Assembly: GCF_000202635.1 (NCBI RefSeq)
Contig: NC_015125.1
Span: 3,224,001-3,288,000, forward strand
Direction: 5' to 3'
Origin: Microbacterium testaceum StLB037
Lineage (GTDB): Bacteria > Actinomycetota > Actinomycetes > Actinomycetales > Microbacteriaceae
DNA length: 64,000 nucleotides
The notes under the pieces are model-generated. The model was not told where the DNA came from, did not search any database, and saw only the letters and a list, made by a program, of their open reading frames with translations. Shown piece after piece: positions 45,038 to 56,750 of the stretch (its first letter is position 1; the number at the start of each line of letters is the position of its first letter). A program made the translations under genes and the position numbers.

Positions 45038-46449
45038 CCGGTGGCCTCTCTCTGCATCACGACGTCTCCGGCGCGCACGGGGGTGGGAAGGTCGGCGGCG
45101 GAATGCGCCCGGCGAAGCGGAAGGTGAAGAGTGACCGTGGCCCCGCCGCCCGGCGTGTCACTCACGCTGCAGTAGCCGTCGTGCGCCTTGGCGATGGCGT
45201 CCACGATCGAAAGGCCGAGACCCGACCCCTCGACGCCACGACGGGTCGAGATGCGGTCGAATCGGCGGAACACACGGTGACGTGCGGCGGGAGGGATGCC
45301 GGGACCGTGATCGCGCACCCACAGGTCGACGTTGCTGTCGCCGATGTTACTGCCGATCTCGATGGGGGTCCCGTCCGGGGTGTACTTCGCGGCGTTGTCG
45401 GCGAGCTGCAGCCACGCCTGGATGAGGCGGTCATGGTCGCCGTGGATGCTGCCGCGGCCGCGGGACTCGATCGTCCACGTGTGGTGGGGGATCGCGCTCA
45501 CGAGCTCGCCGACGCGATCCGTGAGGGCGGCGACGTCGATGACCTCCGTGGTGAGCGCGCCGGCCTCGACCACGGCCAGCGCGTCGATGTCGTCGACAAG
45601 TCGGGAGAGGCGGTCCAGTTCGGCGATACCGAGGTTGCGCGTCTCCGCCACGTCGTGCGGATCCGCGGGATCCATCATCTCCAGATGCCCCCGCACGATC
45701 GTGATCGGCGTCTTGAGCTCGTGCCGCACGTCATCGAGGAGCTGGCGCTGCGCGTCGACCGACATCGCGAGGCGATCGAGCATGGAGTTCACCGACGAGG
45801 TCAGGTCGGCGATCTCGTCGTTGCCCTGAGGGGGGAGACGGGTACCGAGATCCGCCAGGGTGATGGCATCCGCCGTGTCGCGCAGGCGGCGCAACGGAGA
45901 GAACAGCACCCCGGTGACGAACCACCCCGCCACGGCGACGGCGAAGAGCACCACGGTGCCCGCGATCGCGAAGGTCGCGGTCGAGAGCGTGACGAGCTCC
46001 ATGCGTTGGTCGATCGAGATCGCCTGGACCGCCGTCGCGTCGCCCAGCGGGACGGCGGCGTACAGGACGGGCCCGTGCGCGCTGTCGACCCGGCCGCGCA
46101 GCTCGCCGCGGTCGATGGCCGCGCTCACGGCGGAGAGGAACCGGCTGTCGTCGGAGAGCGCGAGGCCCGGGGGAGACGGTGTGCCGGCGAGGATCGTCGA
46201 GCCGGAGAGGGCGACGGTGCCGTCGGTACGGCCGGGGATCGCCGCGGCGACGAGGGCCACGGCATCCGTCCCGCTCGCCGCTGCCGTGCTCGAGAACCCG
46301 TCGAGCTGTCGTTCGGCGTTCGCGATCACCCGTTCGCTCTGTACGAGGAAGGTCACCCCGCCGGCGACGATCAGCCCCAGAAGCAGAACGCCGAGGATCG
46401 CGCCGAGGAGTCGCGCGCGCACCGAGACGGGTCTCGGTGCGCGGCTCAT
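45034..46449 (-). CDS. Sensor histidine kinase
   Basis: 471 residues. Two membrane helices (about 15-35 and 165-188) bracket an extracytoplasmic sensor region; then come HAMP, HisKA with phospho-His in DVRHELKTPITIVRGHLE, and HATPase with QLADNAAKYTPDG, DHGPGIP and GSGLGLSIV. It phosphorylates the co-encoded OmpR-type regulator. It follows fumC with a 41-nt gap on the same strand, so it might be partly co-transcribed. The signal is unknown. Confidence 0.92.
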   Translation of the reverse strand: MSRAPRPVSVRARLLGAILGVLLLGLIVAGGVTFLVQSERVIANAERQLDGFSSTAAASGTDAVALVAAAIPGRTDGTVALSGSTILAGTPSPPGLALSDDSRFLSAVSAAIDRGELRGRVDSAHGPVLYAAVPLGDATAVQAISIDQRMELVTLSTATFAIAGTVVLFAVAVAGWFVTGVLFSPLRRLRDTADAITLADLGTRLPPQGNDEIADLTSSVNSMLDRLAMSVDAQRQLLDDVRHELKTPITIVRGHLEMMDPADPHDVAETRNLGIAELDRLSRLVDDIDALAVVEAGALTTEVIDVAALTDRVGELVSAIPHHTWTIESRGRGSIHGDHDRLIQAWLQLADNAAKYTPDGTPIEIGSNIGDSNVDLWVRDHGPGIPPAARHRVFRRFDRISTRRGVEGSGLGLSIVDAIAKAHDGYCSVSDTPGGGATVTLHLPLRRAHSAADLPTPVRAGDVVMQREATG

Positions 46450-46490
46450 CCTTCGATTATGGCGCGCCTCGGCGTTTCTGCTGTTGGGGC

Positions 46491-47885
46491 TCAGCCCGGG
46501 TGGGTCATCGAGAGCAGGTCGAGCTTCGCGTCGAGCACCTCTTCGGTGATCTCGCCGCGCTCGACGTAGCCCAGGTCGAGGACGGCTTCGCGGACGGTGA
46601 TGCCCTTGGCGACGGCGTGCTTGGCGATCTTCGCGGCCGCCTCGTAGCCGATGACCTTGTTCAGGGGGGTGACGATCGAGGGGGACATCCCGGCGAACGC
46701 CTCCGCGCGAGCGACGTTGGCCTCGAGGCCGTCGATCGTCTTGTCGGCGAGCACGCGGACGGCGTTGGAGAGGAGACGGATCGACTCCAGCAGCGCCGTG
46801 CCCATGACGGGGATGGCCACATTCAGCTCGAACGATCCCGAGGCGCCGGCCCAGGCGACCGTCGCGTCGTTGCCGATGACACGCGCGCAGACCATGAGGG
46901 TGGCCTCGGGGACGACGGGGTTGACCTTACCGGGCATGATCGACGAGCCGGGCTGCAGGTCGGGGATGTGGAGCTCGCCGAGGCCGGTGTTCGGGCCCGA
47001 GCCCATCCAGCGGATGTCGTTGTTGATCTTGGTGAGCGACACCGCGATCGTGCGGAGGGCGCCGGATGCCTCGACGAGGCCGTCACGGTTGGCCTGAGCC
47101 TCGAAGTGGTCCTTCGCCTCGGTGATGGGCAGCTGCGTCTCGGCCGCGAGCAGCTCGATGACCTTCTGCGGGAAGCCGAGCGGCGTGTTGATGCCGGTAC
47201 CCACGGCCGTGCCGCCGAGGGGGACTTCGCCGACACGGGGGAGGACGGCTTCGACGCGCTCGATGCCGAGGCGCATCTGGCGGGCGTAGCCGCCGAACTC
47301 CTGGCCGAGCGTGACGGGGGTGGCATCCATGAGGTGGGTGCGACCCGACTTGACGATGCCCTTCCACGCGTCCGCCTTCGCTTCGAGAGCCACCGCGAGA
47401 TGGTCGAGAGCGGGGATGAGGTCGGTGATGAGCGCCTGCGTCACGGCGATGTGGACCGAGGTCGGGAAGACGTCGTTGGACGACTGCGAGGCGTTGACGT
47501 GGTCGTTCGGGTGAACCGTCGAGCCGAGGATGCGCGTGGCGAGGGTCGCGAGCACCTCGTTCATGTTCATGTTCGAGGAGGTCCCGCTACCGGTCTGGTA
47601 CGTGTCGACCGGGAACTGCGCGTCGTGCACGCCGGTGACGACCTCGTCGGCGGCCTGGGCGATGGCATCCGCGATCTGACCGTCGAGGGTGCCGAGCTCC
47701 TTGTTCGCGAGAGCGGCGGCCTTCTTGATGCGGGCCAGTGCCGCGATCTGCGTCGACTCGAGGCCCGAGCCCGAGATCGGGAAGTTCTCGACCGCGCGCT
47801 GCGTCTGCGCCGCGTAGAGGGCGTCCTTCGGCACGCGCACCTCACCCATGGTGTCGTGCTCGATGCGGTACTCGATGTCGGTCAC
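46491..47885 (-). CDS. fumC: Class II fumarate hydratase
   Basis: 464 residues, full length. The fumarase/aspartase signature [11 protein letters not shown] is present, as are [12 protein letters not shown] and [17 protein letters not shown]. It converts fumarate and malate in the TCA cycle and is oxygen-stable (no iron-sulfur cluster). It follows a carbonic anhydrase gene by 32 nt in the minus-strand xseA-xseB-DUF4245-CA-fumC order. In M. tuberculosis fumC (Rv1098c) occupies the equivalent neighbourhood. Confidence 0.96.
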   Translation of the reverse strand: MTDIEYRIEHDTMGEVRVPKDALYAAQTQRAVENFPISGSGLESTQIAALARIKKAAALANKELGTLDGQIADAIAQAADEVVTGVHDAQFPVDTYQTGSGTSSNMNMNEVLATLATRILGSTVHPNDHVNASQSSNDVFPTSVHIAVTQALITDLIPALDHLAVALEAKADAWKGIVKSGRTHLMDATPVTLGQEFGGYARQMRLGIERVEAVLPRVGEVPLGGTAVGTGINTPLGFPQKVIELLAAETQLPITEAKDHFEAQANRDGLVEASGALRTIAVSLTKINNDIRWMGSGPNTGLGELHIPDLQPGSSIMPGKVNPVVPEATLMVCARVIGNDATVAWAGASGSFELNVAIPVMGTALLESIRLLSNAVRVLADKTIDGLEANVARAEAFAGMSPSIVTPLNKVIGYEAAAKIAKHAVAKGITVREAVLDLGYVERGEITEEVLDAKLDLLSMTHPG

Positions 47886-47917
47886 GTCGTCGTTCCTCCA
47901 GGTCGTTCGTTCGGTTC

Positions 47918-48604
47918 TCAGATGCGGGCGTCCGCGAAGCGGGGATCGTCAACCCGGGGGTCGTCGACATCGCCCACGATGACGACGGGGAACGCTTCCC
48001 CCTCGTCGAGTCGGTAGTTGGCTCCCACGACCGCCGTGCGCCCTTCGGCGACGGCTTCGCTGATCAGCTCGGAAGCGCGCAGCAGCTCACCCACGGTGTG
48101 ACGGAGGTGCTCTCGTCCGACCAGCTCGGGGTCGACGTGGTCGGGGACGTGGCCGTCCACGGCGGTCGCCCGCTGGACGCGGCGCACCGCGGGGACGATC
48201 GGCGCGATCTGGCGCCAGATGTATGCGGGCAGGGTGGGGGCGTCGACGCCGGTGCTCTCGATCGCGGCACCGACCGCGCCGCACGCATCGTGGGCGAGGA
48301 CGACGATGAGGGGAACCTCGAGGACGCCGACGGCGTATTCGAGGCTGCCGATCACGGAGTCGGAGATGACCTGGCCGGCGTTGCGGACCACGAAGAGGTC
48401 ACCGAGGCCCTCGTCGAAGATGATCTCCGCGGCGAGACGCGAGTCGGAGCAGCCGAACAGGGCCGCGGTGGGGTGCTGCGAACCGGCCAGCTCCGCGCGA
48501 CGCTCCACGTCCTGACGGGGGTGTGCGGGTGCGCCGGTCACGAAACGACGGTTGCCTTCGACCATCTGCTGCCAGACCTGGCCGGGGCTCATGGGTGCGC
48601 TCAC
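47918..48604 (-). CDS. Beta-class carbonic anhydrase
   Basis: 228 residues. The zinc ligands are in GCSDSR (Cys, Asp) and AHDACGAV (His, Cys), and RNAGQV is also conserved. It hydrates CO2 in the cytosol, which would supply bicarbonate, for example to PEP carboxylase. The GTG start overlaps the stop of the DUF4245 gene; an ATG four codons later is an alternative start. Confidence 0.93.
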   Translation of the reverse strand: MSAPMSPGQVWQQMVEGNRRFVTGAPAHPRQDVERRAELAGSQHPTAALFGCSDSRLAAEIIFDEGLGDLFVVRNAGQVISDSVIGSLEYAVGVLEVPLIVVLAHDACGAVGAAIESTGVDAPTLPAYIWRQIAPIVPAVRRVQRATAVDGHVPDHVDPELVGREHLRHTVGELLRASELISEAVAEGRTAVVGANYRLDEGEAFPVVIVGDVDDPRVDDPRFADARI

Positions 48605-49233
48605 GGGATCTCTTTCAGCTGCTTCACCTGCGAGGTCACCGACGCCGCCGCGAGAGCCGCGGTCTCGGGCGCGGCGTCACCGTAGACGAGCACGTAGTCG
48701 GGGCCGGCGGGAGTCGCCAGCGCGTAGTCGATGTTGCCGGTGCCGGAGGGGTTGGCCGGACGGTAGACGTCCCAGGTGATGCCGTCGATCTCGGTGGTCT
48801 CGGTGCTGCGCGTGCCGCCCAGCACCTGGCCCACCCAGGCCTCGTCGGTGTCGAAACCCTGCGCGACACGGAGGAATCCCGATTCGCCCGAGCGCACGTA
48901 GACCATCGTCCACGCCTCGGTGCCACCGACCCCCTCGACGGTCGCCTGGTTGACCCGCCAGCCCTCGCCGAGCGACGGGGTGAGCACGGGACGGCCCCGA
49001 TCGGCTTCGAGGTCGGCGGCCAGCGCGGGCACATCCGGTTCCGGACGGGGGACCGGCGTCCCCCGGGGCACGATGGCGACGATGACGAAGACCACGGCGA
49101 CGGTCGCCAGCAGCGCGGCGATGAGATTGCGGAAGGTCTTGCTCGAGCGGTAGCGACGCGAGGACTCGGCCTTGCGGGCCGCGGTCTCCTCCGGCGTCTC
49201 GGGGCGACCGAGCTCGGCGACGATGCGGGCCAT
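48601..49233 (-). CDS. DUF4245 family membrane protein
   Basis: 210 residues. The N-terminal cytosolic part ([41 protein letters not shown]) leads into one membrane helix (about 42-62), then an extracytoplasmic domain with SLGEGWRVNQATVEG and EAWVGQVLGGT. The family is confined to actinobacteria and its function is unknown. It overlaps xseB upstream (ATGA) and the carbonic anhydrase downstream, so it is in an operon. A longer N-terminus is possible but would overlap xseB extensively. Confidence 0.86.
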   Translation of the reverse strand: MARIVAELGRPETPEETAARKAESSRRYRSSKTFRNLIAALLATVAVVFVIVAIVPRGTPVPRPEPDVPALAADLEADRGRPVLTPSLGEGWRVNQATVEGVGGTEAWTMVYVRSGESGFLRVAQGFDTDEAWVGQVLGGTRSTETTEIDGITWDVYRPANPSGTGNIDYALATPAGPDYVLVYGDAAPETAALAAASVTSQVKQLKEIP

Positions 49234-49472
49234 CAGGCGTCCTCGCCCTCGCCGCGCGCGGCGTCGAGCCGGCGCTTCGCTCCCAGCAGCCACTCTTCGC
49301 AGCGGGCGTAGAGCTGCTCGCCGCGCTCCCAGAGGGCCAGCGACTCCTCCAGCGTGGGGGCGCCCTGTTCGAGCTCCGACACCACGCGCACGAGTTCGTC
49401 GCGAGCCTGTTCGAAAGAGAGGGTCGCGACGTCTGCCGAGGGGCCGGGAGTCGTCGCGGTCATGGTCTCCAT
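49233..49472 (-). CDS. xseB: Exodeoxyribonuclease VII small subunit
   Basis: 79 residues, helical, with the family pattern [45 protein letters not shown]. It forms the multi-subunit partner of XseA, which degrades single-stranded DNA. The start may instead be the ATG three codons in (MTATT), which has GGAGACC in front. It follows xseA by one nucleotide. Confidence 0.93.
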   Translation of the reverse strand: METMTATTPGPSADVATLSFEQARDELVRVVSELEQGAPTLEESLALWERGEQLYARCEEWLLGAKRRLDAARGEGEDA

Positions 49473-49473
49473 C

Positions 49474-50805
49474 TTAGGCGCGCCCCACCGACACGCCGTC
49501 GTCGGATGCCTCGTCGTCGAGCCGAGCGGTGGGGATCTCGTCGATCTCCCCCTCCGATCGTGCCGCCAGCGAGCCGCGCTCGACGGTGATCGTGAGCGCC
49601 GCTCCGGCGGGGGCTTGGCTCGCGTCGCGGACGATCGCCCCGCCCTCGACCTGCGCGATCGCGTACCCGCGCGCGAGCGTGGCGAGAGGAGAGAGGGCGC
49701 GGAGCGAGGCGCTGAGCTCCCGCGTCCGGCGCCGTTCGCTCTCGAGCCGACGATCGACGATGTCGCGACCGCGGTTCGACAGCATCCACAGCTCCTGAGC
49801 CCGCGAGGTGAGCATCGCGTGCGGGGTGCGCAACGACGGGCGGGAACGGATCTGCTCGAGCTGGGCGATGTCGTGCAGCACCCGCTGCGTGAGGCGTCCG
49901 GTCAGGCGGGCGCGCAGCTGGGCGACGAGGGCGCGCTGCTCCGCCACGTCGGGGACGACGCGCTTCGCCGCGTCGGTCGGCGTCGACGCGCGCAGGTCCG
50001 CTACATCGTCGAGGAGCGGGCGGTCGTTCTCGTGACCGATGGCGCTGACGACGGGAGTGGATGCCGCAGCCACCGCGCGCACGAGACGCTCGTCGCTGAA
50101 GCCGAGCAGCGTCTGCGGATCGCCTCCGCCGCGCGCGATGATGATGACGTCGACCTCGGGGTCGGCATCCAGAGCCTTCAATGCGGCGAGGGTCTCGGGG
50201 ACGCACCGGTCGCCCTGGACGGCGGCGTACTTCGTGCGGAAGTTCACGCGGGGCCAGCGCAGCTCGGCGTTTCGGTGCACATCCTTCTCGGCATCCGAGT
50301 TCTCGCCCGTGATGAGTCCGATGCAGTGGGGGAGGAAGGGCAGCTTCTTCTTGCGGACCGGGTCGAAGAGGCCCTCGGACCGCAGCTGTGCGCGCAGGCG
50401 CTCGAGCCTCTCGAGCTGTTCGCCGAGGCCCACGTGGCGCAGGGCGGAGATCGCGAACGAGAAGTCGCCCGTGCGGGGGAAGTAGTCGGCTTTGACGCAC
50501 GCGACGACGTGGTCGCCGACCTGGAAGTCCTTCGGGAGGCGTGCGAGCGTGCTCGACCAGATGCGGAACGCCACGGTCGATTCGGTGTTGAGGTCTTTCA
50601 GACGGCCGAAGACGTTGCCGCCGCGGCGGTTGAACGAGGTGATCTCACCCTCGACCCAGACCGAGCCCCAGCGTTCGATGAACCCTCGGATCGTGTCGTT
50701 CAGACGCGACACCGAGGTCGGGGTGTCGGTGCGCGAGTCACGGGGGTGCACCGAGTCTGCGGGGGGAGCCTCGCCGGGCACCGTCTCGGGGTGGAACGAG
50801 GTCAT
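49474..50805 (-). CDS. xseA: Exodeoxyribonuclease VII large subunit
   Basis: 443 residues. An N-terminal OB-fold ([39 protein letters not shown]) is followed by the nuclease core with [60 protein letters not shown], then a long coiled coil. The ATG before [10 protein letters not shown] is selected; a longer form starting further upstream would run into the ispH promoter. It is divergent from ispH, with 56 nt between the starts. Confidence 0.95.
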   Translation of the reverse strand: MTSFHPETVPGEAPPADSVHPRDSRTDTPTSVSRLNDTIRGFIERWGSVWVEGEITSFNRRGGNVFGRLKDLNTESTVAFRIWSSTLARLPKDFQVGDHVVACVKADYFPRTGDFSFAISALRHVGLGEQLERLERLRAQLRSEGLFDPVRKKKLPFLPHCIGLITGENSDAEKDVHRNAELRWPRVNFRTKYAAVQGDRCVPETLAALKALDADPEVDVIIIARGGGDPQTLLGFSDERLVRAVAAASTPVVSAIGHENDRPLLDDVADLRASTPTDAAKRVVPDVAEQRALVAQLRARLTGRLTQRVLHDIAQLEQIRSRPSLRTPHAMLTSRAQELWMLSNRGRDIVDRRLESERRRTRELSASLRALSPLATLARGYAIAQVEGGAIVRDASQAPAGAALTITVERGSLAARSEGEIDEIPTARLDDEASDDGVSVGRA

Positions 50806-50849
50806 GGGCTCCAGTCTGGCGGTTCGGCCGTCGTCCAGGGGCGCCCCGG

Positions 50850-50855
50850 TAGAAT
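50850..50855 (+). promoter_or_regulatory. -10 box TAGAAT of ispH
   Basis: It lies 6 nt before the GTG, predicting a leaderless ispH mRNA. The xseA promoter must share this 56-nt gap. Confidence 0.65.
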
Positions 50856-50861
50856 CGAGGG

Positions 50862-51923
50862 GTGAGCACACCTGTCGTCCAACTGCCCGTTCCCCGGATC
50901 CCGGGTCGACGTGGGCGGCTCCAGGATATCCCGGTCAAGGGCCAGAAGAAGGTGCTGCTGGCCGCGCCTCGCGGCTATTGCGCCGGTGTCGACCGCGCCG
51001 TCGTCGCCGTCGAGAAGGCCCTGGACCGCTACGGCGCGCCCGTCTACGTGCGCAAGCAGATCGTCCACAACATCCACGTGGTGACCGAGCTCGAGAAGAA
51101 GGGCGCGATCTTCGTCGAGGAGGTCGACGAGGTCCCCGAGGGCTCGCACGTCGTCTTCAGCGCGCACGGGGTGTCGCCCGCCGTCGTCTCGGCGGCGTCC
51201 GACCGCGGCCTGCAGGCCATCGACGCCACGTGCCCCCTCGTCACCAAGGTGCACCGCGAGGCCGTGCGCTTCGCGCGCGACGACTACGAAATCCTCCTGA
51301 TCGGCCACGACGGACACGAAGAGGTCGAGGGCACGGCCGGCGAAGCCCCCGAGCACGTCACCGTCGTCAACTCGCCCGAGCACGCCGACGTGGTGGAGGT
51401 GCGCGACCCCTCGAAGGTCGTGTGGCTCTCGCAGACGACTCTGTCGGTCGACGAGACGATGGAGACGGTCCGCCGCCTCCGCCTGCGCTTCCCGCACCTG
51501 CAGGACCCGCCCTCCGACGACATCTGCTACGCCACGCAGAACCGTCAGGTCGCGATCAAGAAGGTCGCCGTCGGCGCCGACCTCGTCATCGTCGTGGGCT
51601 CGGCGAACTCCTCCAACAGCGTGCGCCTCGTCGAGGTGGCTCTCGAGCACGGCGCGAAGGCCGCCTACCGCGTCGATTACGTCGACGAGATCAGGCAGGA
51701 GTGGCTCGAGGGCGTCGAGACGGTCGGTGTGACCAGCGGAGCGTCCGTCCCCGAAGTGCTCGTCACCGAGGTGCTGGACGAGCTCGCGGGTGCCGGCTAC
51801 CGCGACGTCGAAGAGGTGCGCACGGCCGAAGAAGACCTGATCTTCTCCCTCCCGAAGGAACTGCGACAGGATGCCGCCGGACAGCGCGATCAGCGTGCGC
51901 TGGGCGGCCGGGGTCGTTCGTGA
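50862..51923 (+). CDS. ispH: 4-hydroxy-3-methylbut-2-enyl diphosphate reductase
   Basis: 353 residues. The three cysteines that bind the iron-sulfur cluster are in [22 protein letters not shown] and ICYATQNRQ; the proton donor Glu region is [12 protein letters not shown]. It makes IPP and DMAPP in the last step of the MEP pathway. The extra ~27 N-terminal residues ([17 protein letters not shown]) are common in Microbacteriaceae. Its stop overlaps the start of the DUF6264 gene. Confidence 0.96.
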   Translation: MSTPVVQLPVPRIPGRRGRLQDIPVKGQKKVLLAAPRGYCAGVDRAVVAVEKALDRYGAPVYVRKQIVHNIHVVTELEKKGAIFVEEVDEVPEGSHVVFSAHGVSPAVVSAASDRGLQAIDATCPLVTKVHREAVRFARDDYEILLIGHDGHEEVEGTAGEAPEHVTVVNSPEHADVVEVRDPSKVVWLSQTTLSVDETMETVRRLRLRFPHLQDPPSDDICYATQNRQVAIKKVAVGADLVIVVGSANSSNSVRLVEVALEHGAKAAYRVDYVDEIRQEWLEGVETVGVTSGASVPEVLVTEVLDELAGAGYRDVEEVRTAEEDLIFSLPKELRQDAAGQRDQRALGGRGRS

Positions 51924-52462
51924 GCGACCTCGACCCCCGCCCCCGTCCGCAGTTCGGCGAGTACGCGACACCGGAGGAGCAGCAGGCCCGCATCCAGCGG
52001 CCCGAGGTCACCGAGGCGCTCGACGCGGGCGTCGCCCCGCAGGAGGCGGCCCCCGTCCCGAAGGCGGCAGCGCCCGCGGCGACCCGCGGTCCGCTCGTCG
52101 ATCGCATCATCACCCTGATGCTGCTGATCTACGGTCTCGTGTCGGTCGTCACGACGATCGCCCAGGTCCTCGATTTCCCGCACTACGCCGAGCAGGCCGC
52201 TCAGCTTCTCAACGTCGACGCGAAATACACCAACCTCACGGCGGGCTTCGTGTGGGGCGCGATCGCCGCGGTGGTCTACGGCGTCGTCTACCTCGTCACC
52301 GCGCTGCTCACGCTGCGTCGGCTCCGCCGGGGCCGCATCTCGTTCTGGATCCCTCTCGTCGGCTTCGCCGTGGCCGCGATCGTGGGCGGCACGTGCATCA
52401 CGATCGCGATCATGAGCGACCCGAACTACCTCTCCGCGCTCATGGGCGGCATCGCGAAGTGA
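51920..52462 (+). CDS. DUF6264 family membrane protein
   Basis: 180 residues. The N-terminus [21 protein letters not shown] is the hallmark of the Microbacteriaceae DUF6264 family; an Ala/Pro linker and three membrane helices (about 67-87, 110-130 and 143-165) follow. Function unknown. Translational coupling to ispH (GTGA overlap) is conserved in the family as far as I recall. Confidence 0.78.
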   Translation: MSDLDPRPRPQFGEYATPEEQQARIQRPEVTEALDAGVAPQEAAPVPKAAAPAATRGPLVDRIITLMLLIYGLVSVVTTIAQVLDFPHYAEQAAQLLNVDAKYTNLTAGFVWGAIAAVVYGVVYLVTALLTLRRLRRGRISFWIPLVGFAVAAIVGGTCITIAIMSDPNYLSALMGGIAK

Positions 52463-52516
52463 ACCATCGGGGCCGGCATCCCGTGTCCTCCTGAGAACCC
52501 GAGGGAGGAGCCGGCC

Positions 52517-53023
52517 GTGGTGCGAGACGATCACGCGCGTCTGACCGCGCTGTACGACGCCCACGCGGCGCCGGTATGGCGGTACGTGGTCAGTCTGACG
52601 GGCGATCACGCCGGGGCCGACGATGTCGTGCAGGAGACGCTGCTGCGCGCTTGGCGTTCGCCGCGCATCATGAGCGACGACCCGGGGTCGTTGCGTTCGT
52701 GGATGTTCACCGTCGCCCGCAACCTCGTCATCGACGAGGCGCGCAGCGCGCGGCGACGCCATGAGCTGCCCGTCGACGAAGTGCCGGACTCCGGACGGGA
52801 CGACGACACGGATGCCATGTTCGACGCGTTGCTCGTCGAGGAGGCGCTCGCGACGTTGACCCCGGATCACCGCGCGGTGATCGTGAGCGCGTATTACGGA
52901 GGACGAAGCGTCGCGCAGACCGCCGAGGAACTGGGGATCCCGGCGGGCACCGTCAAGTCGCGGCTGCATTACGCGGTGCGAGCATTGCGGCTCGCGCTGC
53001 AGGAGAGGGGGGTGACGCGATGA
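52517..53023 (+). CDS. ECF-type RNA polymerase sigma factor
   Basis: 168 residues. Region 2 has VVQETLLRAWRSPRI and SWMFTVARNLVIDEARSARRR; region 4 has LTPDHRAVIVSAYYGGRSVAQTAEELGIPAGTVKSRLHYAVRALR. It is of the SigK/SigL/RpoE type controlled by a zinc-containing anti-sigma factor encoded immediately downstream (ATGA overlap). GGGAGGAG lies 7-8 nt before the GTG. Its regulon and trigger are unknown. Confidence 0.92.
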   Translation: MVRDDHARLTALYDAHAAPVWRYVVSLTGDHAGADDVVQETLLRAWRSPRIMSDDPGSLRSWMFTVARNLVIDEARSARRRHELPVDEVPDSGRDDDTDAMFDALLVEEALATLTPDHRAVIVSAYYGGRSVAQTAEELGIPAGTVKSRLHYAVRALRLALQERGVTR

Positions 53024-53724
53024 GCGCCGAACACGAGAGATTGTCCAGCTGGGACGGCGCGTACGTTCTGGGCGCCTTGTCGGCGGCGGATCGCGCCGAG
53101 TACGAGGCTCACCTCGCTGTCTGCGCCCCGTGCCGGAAGGCGGTGGCCGAACTCGCCCCCACCGCGGGACTTCTGTCGCGCCTGTCGGCGGAGCGGGCCC
53201 GGGCGATCGCGGCTCCGGACGGCCCCGCGCCGGTGGTCACGCCCCACCCGTCGCTGCGCACCCGGGTTGTGCAGACTGCCCGGCGGCGCCGCGCCCGACG
53301 GATCACGGCGTGGACGCTCGCGGCATCCCTCGCCGTCGTCGCGATCGCCGTGCCGACCGTGATCACCGTGACGAACGCGTCCTCCTCGTCGTCGGGCGTG
53401 ACATACGCCCTCGACGAGGTGAACGGCGCCCCGCTCGAGGCGTCGGTCAAGCTGACCCCGGTCGCGTGGGGGACCCGGATCGACCTGGTGTGCCAGTACA
53501 CCGGGGAGGTTCTCGACGCCCCACCGGGCGGATGGCCGTACGCCCTCGCGGTGACCGACGATTCCGGGGCGACCTCGGTGCTGTCGACGTGGCGCGCCGG
53601 CCCCGGGGCGACGACCGAGCTGAGCGCGGGGACCGACCTGGAGGCATCCAGTATCGGCTCGATCGAGATCCGTTCGGTCGACGGTGACCGGGTGGTCATG
53701 CGGCGCGACTTCTCGACCCCGTAG
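53020..53724 (+). CDS. Zinc-finger anti-sigma factor
   Basis: 234 residues. The N-terminal ZAS domain has His-x3-Cys-x2-Cys in YEAHLAVCAPCRKAV (about 28-42); one membrane helix (ITAWTLAASLAVVAIAVPTVITV, about 88-110) leads to an extracytoplasmic domain with GWPYALAVTDDSG. It should hold the preceding ECF factor at the membrane until a stress signal. The C-terminal domain resembles that of SigK/SigL-type regulators. Confidence 0.88.
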   Translation: MSAEHERLSSWDGAYVLGALSAADRAEYEAHLAVCAPCRKAVAELAPTAGLLSRLSAERARAIAAPDGPAPVVTPHPSLRTRVVQTARRRRARRITAWTLAASLAVVAIAVPTVITVTNASSSSSGVTYALDEVNGAPLEASVKLTPVAWGTRIDLVCQYTGEVLDAPPGGWPYALAVTDDSGATSVLSTWRAGPGATTELSAGTDLEASSIGSIEIRSVDGDRVVMRRDFSTP

Positions 53725-53737
53725 GTAGCATCGACGG

Positions 53738-54283
53738 ATGCCACGCCTCGTCGCCGTCTGCGCCGTTCACCAGCTTCGTCCCGACGCCGGATCCCTGGGC
53801 GTCACCGCGATCGACAAGCGGGCCCTCGAGGGTTCCGTGCGGATCGGACCCTACGGCGTGCGATCCGACGTGCAGGCGAGCCGGAAGCACCACGGCGGGC
53901 TCGACAAAGCGGTGTACGCCTACTCGGCCGCCGATGCGGAGTACTGGGAGTCGGAACTGGGTCGCGACCTGTACCCCGGCTGGTTCGGCGAGAACCTGCG
54001 GATCGAGGGGCTCGACGTCAACGCGGCGCGCATCGGCGAGGTGTGGCGGATCGGCGACACGGTCGAACTCGAGGTCACGATGCCGCGGACCCCGTGCGCG
54101 ACCTTCGCGCGGTGGGTGGGCGGGCGCGATGCGCGCGGGTGGGTGAAGCGGTTCTCGGACGCGGGTCGTCTCGGCGCGTACCTCCGGGTGCGGCGCTCCG
54201 GCGACGTGAGTGCGGGGGATGCCGTCGAGGTCGTGCGCTCGCCCGAGGGAGCGCCCACGGTTCTCGAGGTGTATCGGGGCTGA
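53738..54283 (+). CDS. MOSC domain-containing protein
   Basis: 181 residues of the MOSC family (C-terminal domain of molybdenum cofactor sulfurase; YiiM-like). KHHGGLDKAVYAYSAADAEYW and WFGENLRIEGL are characteristic, and the conserved Cys is in MPRTPCATFARW. Relatives reduce N-hydroxylated compounds with Moco or transfer sulfur; the substrate is unclear. TAGCAT ends 6 nt before the ATG (leaderless candidate). Confidence 0.87.
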   Translation: MPRLVAVCAVHQLRPDAGSLGVTAIDKRALEGSVRIGPYGVRSDVQASRKHHGGLDKAVYAYSAADAEYWESELGRDLYPGWFGENLRIEGLDVNAARIGEVWRIGDTVELEVTMPRTPCATFARWVGGRDARGWVKRFSDAGRLGAYLRVRRSGDVSAGDAVEVVRSPEGAPTVLEVYRG

Positions 54284-54328
54284 GCCTTCAGGATGCCGTG
54301 AGGGCGTGGCATCCGGAGCCGGGAACGA

Positions 54329-54358
54329 CGAACGCCCCGGCCGGAGCCGGGGCGTTCG
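54329..54358. terminator. Hairpin terminator between MOSC and fbaA
   Basis: A perfect 12-bp stem CGAACGCCCCGG/CCGGGGCGTTCG has a 6-nt loop. The genes converge, so both can use it. Confidence 0.88.
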
Positions 54359-54373
54359 CGAGAGAAGGCGGGG

Positions 54374-55402
<1,029 letters not shown>

Positions 55403-55579
55403 TGTGCTCCTTGTGTCGTTGCGGGGACACCGCCAGCCTAGCGAAGCCGCCGGATCGTGCCGGGGTGTAGGCGGGAGGAAGTGGGGGAGTATGCGCCAGT
55501 GTTAAGAACACCGATTCCTTCGCGCGCGAAGCGGAGAAATTGGGCGATTGTCACAACCTTCGTAGCTACAGTGGGCCTC

Positions 55580-56569
55580 ATGGTGAGCCTGACATCCGAT
55601 ATGAGTCCGTTACACCCCGATCGGAACCTGGCTCTCGAGCTGGTTCGGGCGACCGAAGCCGCGTCGATCCGCGCCGTTCCCTTCATCGGCCGGGGCGACA
55701 AAGAGGCCGCGGACGGTGCGGCCGTCGATGCCATGCGCGCGTTCTTCAGCACGGTCAACTTCGACGGCACGATCGTGATCGGCGAGGGGGAGAAGGACAA
55801 CGCCCCCATGCTCTACAACGGGGAGCGGGTCGGAAGCGGCCGCGGTCCGCAGTGCGATGTCGCCGTCGACCCCATCGACGGCACCTCTCTGACCGCCGCG
55901 GGACGCCAGAACGCTCTGTCCGTCATCGCGGTGTCGGACCACGGGACGATGCTCGACGCATCGAGCGTCTTCTACATGGACAAGCTCGTCACCGGCCCCG
56001 CCGGTGTCGGCGTCGTCGACATCCGTCTCCCCATCGGGGAGAACATCCGCTTGCTCGCCAAGGCGCTCGGTAAGCCCGTCGACGAGATCGTCGTCTCGGT
56101 GCTGAATCGCCCGCGTCACGAGCAGCTCATCGCGGACATCCGCGCGGCCGGCGCCGGTACCCGCCTCATGAGCGACGGCGATGTGGCCGGCGGCATCAAC
56201 GCGGCCCGGCACAACGCCCGGACCGACATGTGCGTCGGCATCGGTGGCAGCCCCGAGGGCATCGTCACCGCGTGCGCGATCAAGGCTCTCGGTGGGCACA
56301 TCCAGGGCGTCCTGGCCCCGCGCAACGACGACGAGAAGCAGAAGGGCCGCGAGGCCGGTCTTCTCGTCGACGGCGAGGTCTACGAGGCCGACGACCTCGT
56401 CAAGGGCAAGAACACGATCTTCGTCGCCACCGGCGTGACCGACGGCCAGCTGGTGCAGGGTGTTCGCCGCGAGGGCGACTTCCTCTACACCGAGAGCGTG
56501 GTGCTGCGCGGGGCCTCGGGCACGCTTCGCCGGATCTCGTCGGAGCACCTGACCTCGAAGTGGCTGTGA
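55580..56569 (+). CDS. glpX: Class II fructose-1,6-bisphosphatase
   Basis: 329 residues. Metal and substrate motifs are GEGEKDNAPML, DVAVDPIDGTSL and GGSPEGIVTACAIKALGG. It hydrolyses fructose 1,6-bisphosphate in gluconeogenesis and is the usual FBPase of actinobacteria. The ATG giving MVSLTSDMSP was used because TACAGT stands 7 nt ahead (leaderless candidate); an ATG seven codons in is possible. Confidence 0.94.
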   Translation: MVSLTSDMSPLHPDRNLALELVRATEAASIRAVPFIGRGDKEAADGAAVDAMRAFFSTVNFDGTIVIGEGEKDNAPMLYNGERVGSGRGPQCDVAVDPIDGTSLTAAGRQNALSVIAVSDHGTMLDASSVFYMDKLVTGPAGVGVVDIRLPIGENIRLLAKALGKPVDEIVVSVLNRPRHEQLIADIRAAGAGTRLMSDGDVAGGINAARHNARTDMCVGIGGSPEGIVTACAIKALGGHIQGVLAPRNDDEKQKGREAGLLVDGEVYEADDLVKGKNTIFVATGVTDGQLVQGVRREGDFLYTESVVLRGASGTLRRISSEHLTSKWL

Positions 56570-56750
56570 CGCGGTAGCGGGGCGCCGCCCGGCTGGGGAC
56601 GCGAGGCTCGCCGCACGGTGCGCGACGTACACCTACAGCCGGGCGTGTCGTGACGCAAGCGTGACCGGTCTCGAGAGGGTCGTCTGGCAGAATCGTGTGC
56701 AGTGTCAACGGCGACGCTGTGTTCTTCCGAGACCCGAAGGGGGATCGTCC

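Noticed and set aside
44138..45127. 329-codon plus-strand frame opposite the response regulator
   Set aside because: Its body is the antisense of a clear OmpR-family gene. Only the first part, before the regulator, was considered for the relic hypothesis.
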